Assembly (NCBI GenBank): GCA_934045905.1
Contig: OW203763.1
Span: 16,560,948-16,624,947 of the forward strand
Source: Leuctra nigra
Lineage: Eukaryota; Arthropoda; Insecta; Plecoptera; Leuctridae
DNA: 64,000 bases
Direction of reading: 5' to 3'
Each line of letters starts with the position of its first letter. Position 1 is the first letter of the stretch. The position numbers and the translations under genes were made by a program. A model generated the notes under the pieces. That model was not told the origin of the DNA. It did not search any database and saw only the letters and a program-made list of their open reading frames with translations. Positions 28,101-40,800 of this stretch are shown here, in pieces.

Positions 28101-28839
28101 CGTACCTATATATGATAAATTGAAAATGGAATAGCGAACTCGACCAAAGAAAAACTCTAAAAAATAATCTATCTAAATCTAGATTATCAAATGGTAAAAA
28201 AAAACTATAACTATCAGGATGCTAAGCTGTCAAAGAAATATATATTGTCTACTATTTTTTTTGTATTATTTTGTTTATTTAATCCCTCTAACGGGATTGT
28301 GCCCAGTTATCAATTTTTTAATTGCACATTGCTAATTTTCCACAAATTAATAAATACAATAAAAATTGAGACAAGGAATCGAATATGGTTCTATTAAAAG
28401 ATAGCCTCGTGTTTTAACTGAATGTACTGACTCTATTCTGTGATTTTCTTTCTGAGAACAATACCGAGTTGGCGTGCGATGTTCTACTATCATTTTCTCA
28501 GCTACCGTAGCGAGAACAAGAATATTTTACAGGTGCTCACATCTTATAATAAAAAAAAACACATTGACACTGAGTATTTTTATACGTGTGTTTAATTCAA
28601 ATTTACGACGTCGAATATGTTAAGTACACATATTAATAAGTGGGTAATTAAATCACTCATATACCTATAATAGACTTAGGACGTTATTACATTTTTGTTT
28701 CTCTGACCCAAAACGTGTTAATGCTACTTACCATATCATCTGCTAAAATAAAAACTATATTTGGTTTTTCCGCCGCACTTGCACATTTTGATGACACAAA
28801 AAGAATAATGACACAAAAATTTAATAATAACTTAAACAT
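16150..28839 (-). CDS. Arylsulfatase-B-like enzyme 1 (8 exons, 557 aa)
   Basis: Exons on the minus strand: 28732-28839, 27004-27163, 25037-25263, 23466-23727, 21529-21686, 17474-17609, 16687-16845 and 16150-16613. They sum to 1674 bp, an open frame of 557 codons plus TAA. All introns are GT-AG, phases 0,1,0,1,0,1,1. The start is the ATG before a signal peptide ([14 protein letters not shown]); upstream in-frame codons have no ATG. Sulfatase hallmarks: ADD (D34, D35, metal); CTPSR (C73, matured to formylglycine by SUMF1); GKWHLG (K127, H129); the catalytic His in ACHAGN (H222); SDNGA (D285, N286); NWPLRGLK (K307); then LWEGGVR. N-glycosylation sites include NTS, NIT and NNT. Length is close to mammalian ARSB, about 530 aa. 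Known reaction: hydrolysis of sulfate esters, in ARSB GalNAc-4-sulfate of chondroitin/dermatan sulfate in lysosomes. The insect substrate is unknown. It is the downstream copy of a tandem pair. Confidence 0.92.
18525..19195 (+). repeat. Dispersed repeat, copy 1, in sulfatase-1 intron 5
   Basis: It begins near CGCTCGGTGTAACGCGTTGA, contains two ACCAATC(G/A)GAAGAT modules (about 18904 and 19016), then GCAAAATTTCAGCTCGATTG, and ends in a CA microsatellite (about 19163-19182). A diverged copy lies inverted in sulfatase 2 at about 38860-39652. No coding capacity is seen. A tail of simple repeats would suit a retroposon 3' end, but the class is not established. Confidence 0.6.
21228..21335. repeat. 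Degenerate short tandem repeat (AGATACTAA / AGAGCTAC)
   Basis: AGATACTAA or close variants occur about six times, often paired with AGAGCTAC, with irregular 15-25 bp spacing. It lies about 200 bp downstream of exon 5 of sulfatase 1, inside intron 5. Confidence 0.7.
22637..22830 (-). mobile_element. tRNA-derived SINE, copy B (minus)
   Basis: Read on the minus strand, a box-B-like GGTTCGATTCC (22786-22796) is followed by a body shared with the copy at 42918-43197: a CCTCAGTCGA block, a CGCCTCCTTCCCAC block, and a CATCATCATAATCATTCATC block ending CATTAGCCT. It sits in sulfatase-1 intron 4. Confidence 0.75.
23340..23415 (+). mobile_element. tRNA-like fragment
   Basis: A weak box-A-like GTGATAGAGCAGGG and a box-B-like GGCTCGAATCC (23393-23403) are spaced as in tRNA-derived SINEs. 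No cloverleaf is kept. It ends about 50 bp before the 3' boundary of sulfatase-1 exon 4. Confidence 0.3.
26608..26752. repeat. Imperfect inverted repeat, old MITE candidate
   Basis: CCTGTAGCGGGATTGTGTAA at about 26608 pairs with a diverged inverted partner near 26725-26752 (CCAGTAGAGCAATAGTGTAA on the minus strand). No target duplication was recognised. It lies in sulfatase-1 intron 2. Confidence 0.4.
27537..27682. mobile_element. MITE A with about 45-bp terminal inverted repeats
   Basis: Ends GGCCGGGTAGGACC...GGTCCTACCCGGCC. The inverted arms run inward about 45 bp, through GGATTAAGTTAA and TATCGAT, with roughly four mismatches. The 146-bp element is nearly all hairpin. It sits in sulfatase-1 intron 1 and directly abuts MITE B. 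Confidence 0.8.
27683..27836. mobile_element. MITE B with about 30-bp terminal inverted repeats
   Basis: CAATACTCTGCTAACTT at the left (about 27698) is repeated inverted at the right (AAGTTAGCAGAGTATTG, about 27804-27820). The outer arms, CTAAGGGCCAATCTT against TTAATGCCGATTTTT, match with several changes. It begins at the right end of MITE A, with no spacer. Confidence 0.75.
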
Positions 28840-31820
28840 TTTGTAATTCTTTACCACTAAACGTTCATTTAGATTACACACAATAACACAGACACATCGA
28901 AACAGTCGTCACTCCTTCAACTTCTAGTAACACGAGCTATGAGTCCCACGTCTACGAATCCCATAAAGAATTCGTGACAACTAACTTATTACTGCCAAGG
29001 TGCAAAATAAAATAGACAAATATTTTTTTTAAATCTTCGGCAAGTTAAGTCCGGTTTCCTCTCTTGCCCCCTCCTACTTCACTTCCCCTTAATACTACAT
29101 CCGTTCCCCCACCCCTTGATTTCCTACTACTGTACAGCAACAATTAAGACATGTATTATTTATCACCACAGGCAAATGTTAGTATGTAGAAAAGAGAATT
29201 TAATTTTTATCTATTTTTACCGAAAAGAACGGAACATTAGATACCAATCCAGGAATTAGCAGCACAAAGATAAAATTACTGAATTTGAATACAGTTCAAT
29301 TCTGATTACCAAATCAGAATTATACTCAAAAATAACTTACTCGAACTTATGATAAATAATGAAAAAAGTAATTTCATTTACCTAGAATCAGTCTTTTAGC
29401 ACTAATACATACGGTTTGTTGCATTCATCAATAATCACCCACGAATTCATGATGGACTAATTTACATTTAAATCTGCTTAACTCACTGAATTCTATGCTC
29501 TACTGAATAATGTATAATTATCGTAATCAATGAGTTTGTCATCTCTGTGTATAATTGAGTGGTGATAATTAGATGATAGACTCAGCATTAGTTCTGCTTA
29601 CCATGGGGATTAGATTGATTTTAGCCCTAGGCCATAGAACAATATGACGGGATACCAATCAATCAATAGTCGAGACTCAATTACATTTCAATTTAACTCT
29701 GACATTCGCAACCTCTCAGAATATTGATACACCTAATCTACTTGAATAAATGCCCCATTCTTTGAATTAATTGACACGAAAAGCATTTTGTTGAAAGTTT
29801 ATTTGTTTATTGATATAATGTTTTTCCTTAGTATTTGAGCACAACCCACCACAATATTTGACTTGTGGAAGTGATACATCTAAGCTATAAATAGCTGTAA
29901 TAAGTTACAATTAAATGATTAGTAAACGATGAGCTAAAAAAAGATCCTCCGCTCAATATGGATGTATCATTTTACAGAATGTTCAAGAACTGATTGAAGG
30001 ATTTTTCAATGTTCTTACTTTATTTAATGAAAGAAACAATACATTATCAATGAATCTTGTTTCCTTATCTTATTACACGGGGTTACCAATAAAAATGGCG
30101 TCACTCTGAGATCCTCCACCTGTGGCCTTCTTCTTCTCTAACACTGGCACTGCGTAAGACCTTCTCTTGTTTAGTCACTTATGAAGAGATATCATTATAG
30201 AATTAATGAGATTGCCGCACGAAAGGTTAGTCATTAAGCATTTAACTTTCCAGGGGTATCCAAATGAATACGAAATAAAATCTTTACTATTGTAAAAGTA
30301 TAATCTGATTTTGGAAATCCATGAGAAATGCTGGTAGACTCTAGAAAGGCCGCAGACATTAGGAATGAAGAACTGAGGCACAGGGATTTCCAAGGCTTTT
30401 ATGAACACCATCTTAATTGATAATTGTTAAAGAGAGGTTGTGAAACCCAATAAACCCCACTTTACAATTGAACCATAAAAAGAGTAGTATTTATATTTAC
30501 ATATTTATACAATATATCACATTTGAACAAGGAATCTCGTGCATGTCAGTCACATCTACATAAACTGCATACATAATCTACATAACAGGCGATATAACGA
30601 AGAGACTGAAAACAATTTAAAACTTTAATTCATTTCTTTAAATAATCCACAGTCTAGTTGTAAAGAATTAATAAGGTATTGTTCAACAATAGTCTAAAAT
30701 CAGAAACTTTACTGGAAGACAGGATTGTTTTAAACTTGTACAATTGAATTAAAAATTGTCAGCAATTGAGATGCATTTTGTTCTTGAATTACTTGGAAAA
30801 GTTAATTCATTGCTATATTTTCCGGACGAATAAAAATACAGTTTGTAACCTATTCACTTGGACTGGCGAAATTTTATTATATCATAGATAAAATGAAAAA
30901 AACACTTATCTTGTACCATTTACTATCAGCATGATAGTAAAGCAAAATAAAGTAACGGAATTGCCAAAGCTAATTATATATTTTAATTACCTATTTAATT
31001 ACCTATTACCTATTTTATTAGGTACCTACTAACTTCGCACTTATGCGTGTTTTAACAAATCAACCTGAAATCCACTTTACAGTTACAAGTTGCTGAGTTC
31101 ACATTTCATATCATTTCAGTCAACAGAAGTAAAAAATAACAATAATTTCACTTCTTAAAAAATCATTTTCTATGCTTGTTACATTAAAGTAGAAGTTAAA
31201 ACTTTCTTAAAGTTTGTTATATGATATGAATGATTTGTGCGCAAGTATCTTCTTTGCTAAAAACTTATGAAAAAGAAATATAGATTTCTAAATAAGTAGC
31301 AAATAAGCAGTTTACAGTAAGTCTGACAAGGTGCTTCTGGAAAGTCAATAAAATTGAGAAAATAAAATAGTTTGGTTCATTTGGTTTCATTGCCGGCTGT
31401 GATAAATTCTACTGTTTTGTTTATTCGTTGACACTCTACAAACCTTACGTAATTCTTAATTAATTGGCTAGGTATTTGTCAAGTATTCGTATAAACAAAT
31501 TAGTAGACGATCACGTGTCCATTCCGTCAACAGTTTTCCTCGTCCCATTTCCATATTTTTATTGAATAGGTACCTATAGGAATTCTGGAATCGAAATGTG
31601 CTTTGGAATGTGCTCACGTGCGTTTTTTTCATTTAAATTATATTTAAATTAAAAGTCATACTCATAGTCAACTCAAATGTCTGACTTGACCCAACTGATT
31701 CAGACGTTACAATGCATCTTCTTGGGAATGTATCAAACAGACATGAAACACATTTAGAGAAATAAGAATTTTGTATTATGTAATAAATAAATGATAATAA
31801 TATTTTCAGATTCTTATAGC
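28840..31820. other. Intergenic between the two sulfatase genes
   Basis: 3 kb that must hold the promoter and 5' UTR of sulfatase 1 and the 3' UTR of sulfatase 2, both minus strand. I saw no clear TATA box for sulfatase 1. Short frames such as that at 30175-30411 show no domain. No transposon ends were recognised. Confidence 0.45.
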
Positions 31821-34800
31821 TCAGTCATTTGGTCTTGCTGTGGTCTTTACTACAATGCTGTCAATATCACCCCAATTCATCCAAGTATTGTTCCATAATG
31901 ATGGATTTGCTTTAATATCATAATTCATGTTATTTGGAGGAACAGAATTCTCTCGATAAGTTTTTAATTTGCCTTCAAAAAATTCACCAGTCCCTTTATT
32001 ATAAAGATTCCGTTTTTCACATGGATCATTTTCCAGGTCGAACAAACATGGCTGCTTTTGAGGTCTGCAAGGGGGATACTTGGTTTTAGCTGAAACCAAC
32101 TTATCACAACGTATGTGTAAATCTCGTCTTAGTTTTAGTATATTCGCTTCATTTGATGCTATATTTTTACCAAGATTTTGCAATGTTTTCCATGCAATTG
32201 ATTGTTGAATATCTCGAAGCACGTCTGTGGTATTTTTCACTTGGGTATTTCCTTGATCCCCGGTCCAGCCATCAAGATAGCCAAGAAAAACAGTTCCTGT
32301 AATAAACATTCAGTGCCAATTAATAATTAAATAATTGTTTCCTATTGGTGTGAAAAATGTCGAAATATTTGGACGCAATGCGGAAACCGCTGGTCTAATC
32401 CGGTGATAATAATGTTAGTTTGTGTTTAGAGGTTAGTAAATAACATCACATTTCGCACCTGATAAAGCCACACTCGGATATTGTGGCTAATAAATACAAA
32501 TGAAAATGTTGCAGACTTCCGTTTTATTTCACGGCAATCTGTTCTCGTCATTTCTCTAGTGCTAATCAATCAGCTAGAATTTTAGATCTATCCAGGCGCA
32601 ATCAATATCACTCTTTAATTTAAACCAATTAGTGTCTCTAACTACTACTGCTGGTATATTTATTTTCATTTTTAATTACCGTTGATATATTTGTAGTTGC
32701 CAATGCGAAGTGCAGAGTAGCCTGCAATGTCGTCGATATTGATCAGGAGTTCGTATCTCGGTGAGGGTGTATCACGTGATAATGTACTCCACATGTCGAA
32801 GCCGTCAATAGCTCCTAGATCGCTCAAACTACCACCTAGAAATAAAAAAAAAACGGATAAAAAGTATTTCTAGAATATGAGCTGGGTGAAATGTACACAA
32901 TCTTTCATCAGAAAATGATCAATCAATGTAATAATTATTTGAGAGTTAATATGTAAAATGTAAAAAATATACATTTTATTGGATGGATTTTCCTTAAAGC
33001 CACATATATTACTTAAAATCAAAGCATATTTTTTGTCAAATATCTAATTTCGACGCTTGTCCAATTGGGAATAAAACACAAAAAGAAACATAAAGAGAAT
33101 CAATAACAAGAAACACTTAATTGATATCGTTTTATATATCTGTTTGATTCGATTGGCAATTTAAAATCTAGATAAAAAACATATACTAAAGCGGCATAAA
33201 TAAAAACGTAAGGGACCATGTAAAAGTACAGATTTAATCTCGCGTATCTTGTAGTCTATTGGTCTAATTTCAAAGCCGTTCGAAATTTGAATTTGATTAA
33301 AATTACGCACAAATCAGTTTGAATTCTTAGTTCTTTCCTACTTGACCTACACAATGACACTACAACAATGATACTGCAATTGATATGAGACCTTGAAAGA
33401 TGAGCTGAAGATAACTGATAAAATTCGGTACATCCTGTATAATTACAATATTAAGATACTAAGAATGATAATTGAAAGGCTGTGACTACGTTTTTGGCTG
33501 TGTAGTTTTAGTACCTACTTGTACCTTAAAGTCAGATAGACCCATACGTGAGAAGAGAAGTTAAAACAAAGTAATTGTTCGCTCACGAGGTCATTACAAT
33601 TAAAGGGGTGTAAAAGAATCGACAGTTACACAAAAAGAAAACAATTACGAGGTAACTGGTAATGTGAAAAAGTCACCCCCTTAATCGAGAATTTGATGAG
33701 GATATATGCCAATGTTTATGTAATGTGTTTGATTTTAAAGGCAAGAGAAAAACAGTTGATGTAATTATTAAATATTATATCAAAATTTGAGAATTGATTG
33801 ATTATGGTACAAGAGACAATTTTCTGAAATGTCGTCTTTAGGAACCATTAAAATTATTTGAAATGTGTTTGGCATAGCTATTTTCTGAAAACATAATGTA
33901 TCTTGAATTTATTTGAATTATAACATGCCAATGGTTCGAAAATTGTAACATGTCACTTGTTCTGACGTTATCTGTGAGTTTGACAATAAAAATGGTAATT
34001 TTCATTATGCTGTTAAGGTTAATGCATGAAATTGCTTAATCTTGTGCGATTATCTTACGTTTATCAATGATTATTGTTTTTTTATATTGCACATTGTAAT
34101 TTAATGGTACCAAAGTTTTCATATTGAAGAAAATGTATCTCCCGAATATGCTTCAAAGTACTAAATATTAGAAAACTTCTAAAAATTACCTCCAAATCAA
34201 AAACCCTTGTATGATTTTAGAATTAAATTAATTTATTAAATATTCGAGACGTACATGAACGGAAAGCACTGTTAAGTGATTTCATGTTTCTATGTAATTG
34301 TCGGATATTAAGGAGTTTTGTAATAAATAACATTGGTAAACACCAAATTTCCTTCTCCCACTCAAGGTTCACACCTCCTAGGTGGCTGGCATCGTCTGTT
34401 ACTACAACACGTTTTATATGCTTGTGAACAGTTGTTTCAAACAATACTATATAAACACATACACGATTGTTTGTAAACTATAAAAAAGCAAATTACTTAG
34501 TTTCAGTTAGAAATTAAGATCAAAGGTGTAGGCTGGTTTGAGATAAGTTGACGACCTTGTCATATTAGCGAGTTGAAGTTCCGGGCTCTCAGGTTTCTTG
34601 ACACAAAGCTTTGACAAAAATCTTGCTGATCTGCATTTTATACTATTTTACAACATGGAAAAAAATAGCTTAATACTTGTATAATAATTATTATAATGTC
34701 TTTATTGTTTCCGGAGTTTAAGACATTTGAGTGAAACATAATACATTGGAGAATACCCAAGATACCATGAGGCATCTTGTAGCGTTCAGTTGAAGTAAGG

Positions 34801-37800
34801 GCCCTTTTCAGGGCCGTCACAAGTAACCAGAGCAAAGACCGCAACGGATCCAACATCATCATTGACATCATTCTTAAAACACATTCTTAAGATTCCAAGA
34901 ATAATCTTAGCTTTATAAAGACTACGAACTATTGAATTGTGTGGCTTTTTAAGGTGTTTGGCAAGGTAACATTAAGATTAAGAAATATTACCTTGATAGA
35001 GAGATGAAGTCTTGAGAATATAAGAAATCTCAATGCAAAAGTTTACAGATATGACGTGTCAAAGCATGAAGCTTATTCTAACTTGACCATAATAAAGCTC
35101 ACATGGTACGGAAAATATACATAATCACGGTGTATTACTCAAAACTTTAAAATATAATAAGTACGATACTAAAGTTAAACATAATTGCAATCCAACTCAT
35201 ATGTCTCCAAACTTTTCATCCATTGACCTTACTATTTTAACCCTCAACTCAAACATTTGCTCAGTGTATAGAAACAAATATCTTCTTCCATTGACTAGGT
35301 ATAGAACGAAAACAATGTTATTGAATGCAATTCTCTCATTTAATTACACCGTAAGGATGATGATGTGCCGGTACATGTACGCAGCTAGTGGTAACATGTC
35401 ACGGCCAGTTTTCTCACACCTATGATAATGGCCTTTTACAAGCACCTTGAGTTTTTACTTAATTGTGGTTAAATTGCTCGTTCAACTGACAGAATCTAAG
35501 AAGCTTTGCATCTCATTATGTAGATGATACAAACGAATGAATTTGGCCTCAGAGTGACGTAACTGATAGAAAAAATGTATGAAATATGGTAGAGTGAAAA
35601 ATTTTACTATTTATAATCTAAGCAAGTGCAGACCATGACCAATAGTTAGCTACCTTGTTTAACATGAAATGATTTGTATATTTTTTATAATCATTCATGA
35701 ATTAGCTGAGGTAAATGACCAAGACGGAACGGATGTGTGGCTGACATAACAGTTGACTTAGATTTTGACACGTTTAAAAAATTGACTTTTTCCTCTGAGA
35801 ATTTACAACAGGCATAGTATTTGTCTTAAGGATTTAGAGTTGAATCTCTGTATACATAGAGAGAAATGTTTTGAAACAAGAAGTTGACATTTCACCTTAC
35901 AATTTTGAACTGAACTCCAGTATTGTATTGGAAGCAAATCAGTCGGAGCTGTTACAGGCTGGCAATTTGCTTCTGTGTTTGTGTCGGAAAAGTAAATATC
36001 AACACTGTTTTCTATTATACAATCACTGAATATGTGACATTCTTTTCAGTCATAATGACGGGAGAGAAGCAAGTTTTTGGGTTTAGGTTACTAACAATTT
36101 TAGGGGAAAAAATCACCCTCACCTTGTTGTTCAAACATTCTTATTTCTTACATGCAATTACGATTACAAATTAAACTATTTAAATCTTCTCAGCTTGTTT
36201 GTTTTGTAAAGTATTCTAATATTCATTTTTAATTAGACTTTCAAAAACTATATTATTGATTTGATTTTGGCCTGCATGAACCAGACCTGCATGAAAAAGA
36301 AGGGTTCGAAATTATTAGCTAACCAAGTTACGATTTCAATGATATATGCATAGAAACTCTGAAGAATGAAGTAAAGAGAGATGGAATTATTTAGCTTAGG
36401 TTTTCAAACAACTCAATATTTGCATTTTAATTTTATATTGCATATCTTTTGTTATTAATTGAAATCTTTGGACTATGATACCTAGAATATATTTTTGTAA
36501 TTGTTTTTAACTTTGTTTTCTCATTTCACCTGAAGAAGCTTGGTGAATAACGAGGGAAATATTGTGTATTAAAAAAATTCAAGAAATATAGTTAATGAAA
36601 GTTAATTAAATATTAAATATTAGTAAACTATTTAAAAATTTAAAATAATGATGCAATTTCGATTTACCTGCTGCTGAATATAATGTAGGCATCCAGTCTG
36701 TTAAATGCATTAATGCGTTCGATACGCGGTTTGATTTGGTTAACATTTGACTCCAAACGAAAGATATAGTTCGAACCCCGCCTTCCCAGGGTGTTCCCTT
36801 CACCTGAAAATCAAACATCATCATTTTCACTCAACCAAAACAATTTCCTATAAATCATAGTTACATGAGGCCTGGTCTCGTCTCAATAGAACCATGAATA
36901 TTTTGAGATTTACTTCTCTTTAAGTTTGATCCCATTGTATTGGAATTCAAAAATTTTCTTTGAAGTAATTGATAATATGGCTCTATATGCCTTACTCACT
37001 GCTATATCACTACTATACTATACTATCACTACTATATACATACTATATCACTCTATGAATCCCTCAAAATTGTAATATACATAACTCTTTTTCTATTTGA
37101 AGTCTATTATAAGTTCAGAAGTATTAACTATTTTATGCTATCTATTCAGAAGTACAAATCTGATGATTTGAAAATCTCCCTAGAAATATTTGAAATGTGA
37201 TTACCCCCCTGAGAGGCCAGTTGGATCCATGGTTTGAGTGGATTCCTCTTGTGATGGCTCCGTTGTCCGTTGTGAAGACGATAATCGTGTTTTCCAACAT
37301 CGCATTCTTGCCCAAAGCTTCAACGATTGATCCAATCGAATCATCCAGTTTGGAGACCATCGCTAAGGTTAAAGAAGTAACACCATCAGATTCAATTAAT
37401 TGAAACATTATGAGAATTATTACTTTATAAAGTACAATATCAACGGGATTCACTTGGAAACGGCTGTACAAATTAAGTTATTATAATTTCTTAAATAAAA
37501 TTTGTAATAGTTGATAATATATGCAATGTAATAGATTAGAATGTTTGGTGGGATAGGGATGATTTTCTTTTGAGACAAAGAGGGAGTGAGACAAGACGAA
37601 TGATTGGAAGTATGGGAAAATGTTAAGAATTAAAGTAATTTCGATACCTTAACTGCACAATCACGTATCCGCAATTTTTTTAATATTTGTCTTTTTAACA
37701 CTAAAAAATAAAATAAATAATAAATAAATAATTTCATATTGTTCCAAAAATTTAGGATGCTAAGACCGAAGATATTCCTCTAAATCACTACGATAAACTG

Positions 37801-40800
37801 GTTTGAATATGTTTTCGTGCCTCCTGAACAATTTATAAAAGTGCACATATGAGATGGCAATGTCATAATGGAGAAGATATTGTAGCTTCTGACTTGTGTT
37901 TCGCCAACACCTAAAACTTGGAGTCCGTCAACGAATAACAATGCATGAAGAAGACAAAGATAATAATATCTTTGTTATTCGTGTTCATCTGCACTAATGG
38001 GTAAGCAGCATGTTCTAACACACCTCAACAACTCCTATATTGAGTGCACGCTAAACAGTGAGGCCCCCATGTAGAACATGCATAAGTATGTGTATGAGGA
38101 GCTGTAATTCCGTATTTAGATTCTGAATTTCCTAACGAAACTGTAAAATATCTCTAGGTTGTGATTGCGATCTAACATGTAGCGTATCGTATAAGAAAGA
38201 AGTAATTGGAAAACTTCCTTCGAGGTGTTGACACTTCGATCTAACGAGGACTTAAGGAGGATGCTGGGTAAGATGAAAGCAGTAGGTATGTATCATTATC
38301 TCTGCATAACGCTACATCCTAGGCATTTGATTTCTCAAGCGAGTTTCGTGCAAGCTCCGAAATAAAGACGTTAACAAAATAATTATGAAATAATGCCAAT
38401 CTTATAATCGTTTGAGCTTAGGGCAATGTTAGAGTAGACGACATTCACCCAAAATACATTGTCGTTTCATCTTTTACTTTTATTAGTATGCATTCGCTTT
38501 TATGAAATTGTGCGTAAAATTTTCGAAGATAAGTGATAACATCATTTCAAGTTACAATTTCTCTTGCCCTTACCGTCTAACTTGACTCTAGGACTCATAA
38601 TCTGATAAATGTCACCGTCTCCTTTAATCAAATTTTGAAGTTACAAATTTTATCGGATTCTGTCTCGTTAATGCAAGATTGTAAGTGACAGGAAAAGGTG
38701 ACTAAAATTCATTATTCTTTGAATGTGCACGGATACTTTCTAACTTAAAAATATGAATACATTATGGATAGGCAAACATTAGTAATGATTATTCTACTCT
38801 ACCAACTTTATAACATGAATCATTGGCAGTTTTGAGGAAGAACTTTCGAACGTTATTCCTAGGAACACGTACCATTTTGAGAAGTTTTGAATGAACAATT
38901 CAATTTTTTTATGACGGAACCTGATAGCTAAAAAAAATATTTTTAGGGAACGCTTGAAATTTGGGCAAGAAACTTCCTCAGCACTGCTTATTGACTCGAG
39001 TGACTAATTTCGACTCTTTTGGCACGCACCTATTTTTTCTGTTACGGATCAAAATACAGGTCGCATCGTTAAGTTTAACTGATTGATCAGAAATCTTACA
39101 CATGTAAGGCCCAATTTTGCGTGAAATCCGTTCATTGGTTAAAATTAAAATAAATATTTCCTGATTGGTTGAAAAATCAAAATGGTCTTCTATAATAGAT
39201 CTGATAAAATTCTTATTTTTTATGGTCATTAAGACCAACTTTTCTCTTATTTTTCAAATTTGTAGCAATATACTTTGGTTCGTTAAAATTTAAAAATATA
39301 TCTCTGATGAATTTTTTTTTACAATTTTTCAGACAAATCGCTCAACAACATAAGGGATTATTGACATTTGACATATAAGCAATTTTGTTCCAAATTGCTC
39401 CATTGATCTTGACATGCAAACGTTATTACTTGAAAATGTATTTTAAGTTTTGAAATAGCCACTGCAACATTACCTGGTTTACATTATGATCCAGAATCCA
39501 GAGCGTATGTGCTTACCTGATTCAAAGTTTCTATGAAAAGCAAATTATTTAAATTTTTATTTTGGTAGTTTTCAGTGTTCATACAGAAGAATTTCGATTC
39601 AAGGTTTTGCACGTATTGGTGCTCGCTCATCAACGCGTTACACTGAGCGTTTTCCTAGTAGGAAATATATCCCTAACAACAAAACTAACCCCCTAAGCTA
39701 GATTTTAAACTCTATTAAGAAGACTCTATCATGTCAGTCCTCGCACCCTAGTCTCCCTAATGACAGGTCAATGCACTACTGAGCCAACTCTCTAGGTTAG
39801 CTGACATACAAGTTGATGAATTTGAAATGTGTGAATACCGGCATATATCCTTCTCTCTGGATCAGCAATATGCATGAAGCGATCAATGTAGTCTTGTGGC
39901 GCCTGAAGTGGCTCTTCGTAGTTGCCTGCATGCGGCGCCAGATGAGCCAAGTAGAGGAAAAGCGGCGCTTCACTTGGCTTGTGTGAATTGATTCTAGTCA
40001 CAGCTTCTCTTGTGAATATATCCGTGGTGTAGTTGCCAACGGCAGTCCAGTCTACCTCCAAATCACGTCTCATGTCGTACCCTTCGTAAGGTTGAAACTG
40101 AAACATGAAAAATATTCGAAATATTCGTCAAGATCATATTAACCGATAATGTTCACATGGATATAAGGGATAGAATCATAGTTGTTTTCATATAATTTGG
40201 ACTGATCATCGTATTTTGAGAAATGAAGGGTACACGGAAAGAATATAAGTCCATTTTTTGAAAAAAATAGTTGCAGTGATTTTTATGAGCTTTCAGAATA
40301 TACCCTCGGTTTGTAGAAAATATTGTCATGAAGTCTTGAAAAAAGCAACTGAAATATCGATTTGTATGGAAGATGATACACGTTTCAACAGAAAACTTCG
40401 TTTATCTCAGTTTCATCCGAATGTGACTCATAGCGTTCTTTCCCTGTAAGCTTTCAATGTTTTCCTATCATTTTATCCACAACTTCACGAGCAAGTTGGC
40501 TCTCTGGCACTAGTTCGATTCCCGACGTAGACTTCTAGAATCTAGACAGTGGTTGTTTCGTGATTGTCTTCAGTCGTGAGACAAACCGCCTCCTTCCCAC
40601 CTTCCATACTTCGCATTTCTTCATCATTTCCCAATCATTCATCGTCGCCATTAGTCTAGTTGTAGACCAGTGCGGGGTTAAAAGTAACTATAACTGATGT
40701 TCTGATTCATTTTAAGTGCATACTCGTAAGATATCGAATTTTAAAAATGTCGCTCACTTTGTTGACTGAATGTTGTCTTGGCACAAAATTTAATTGACCG

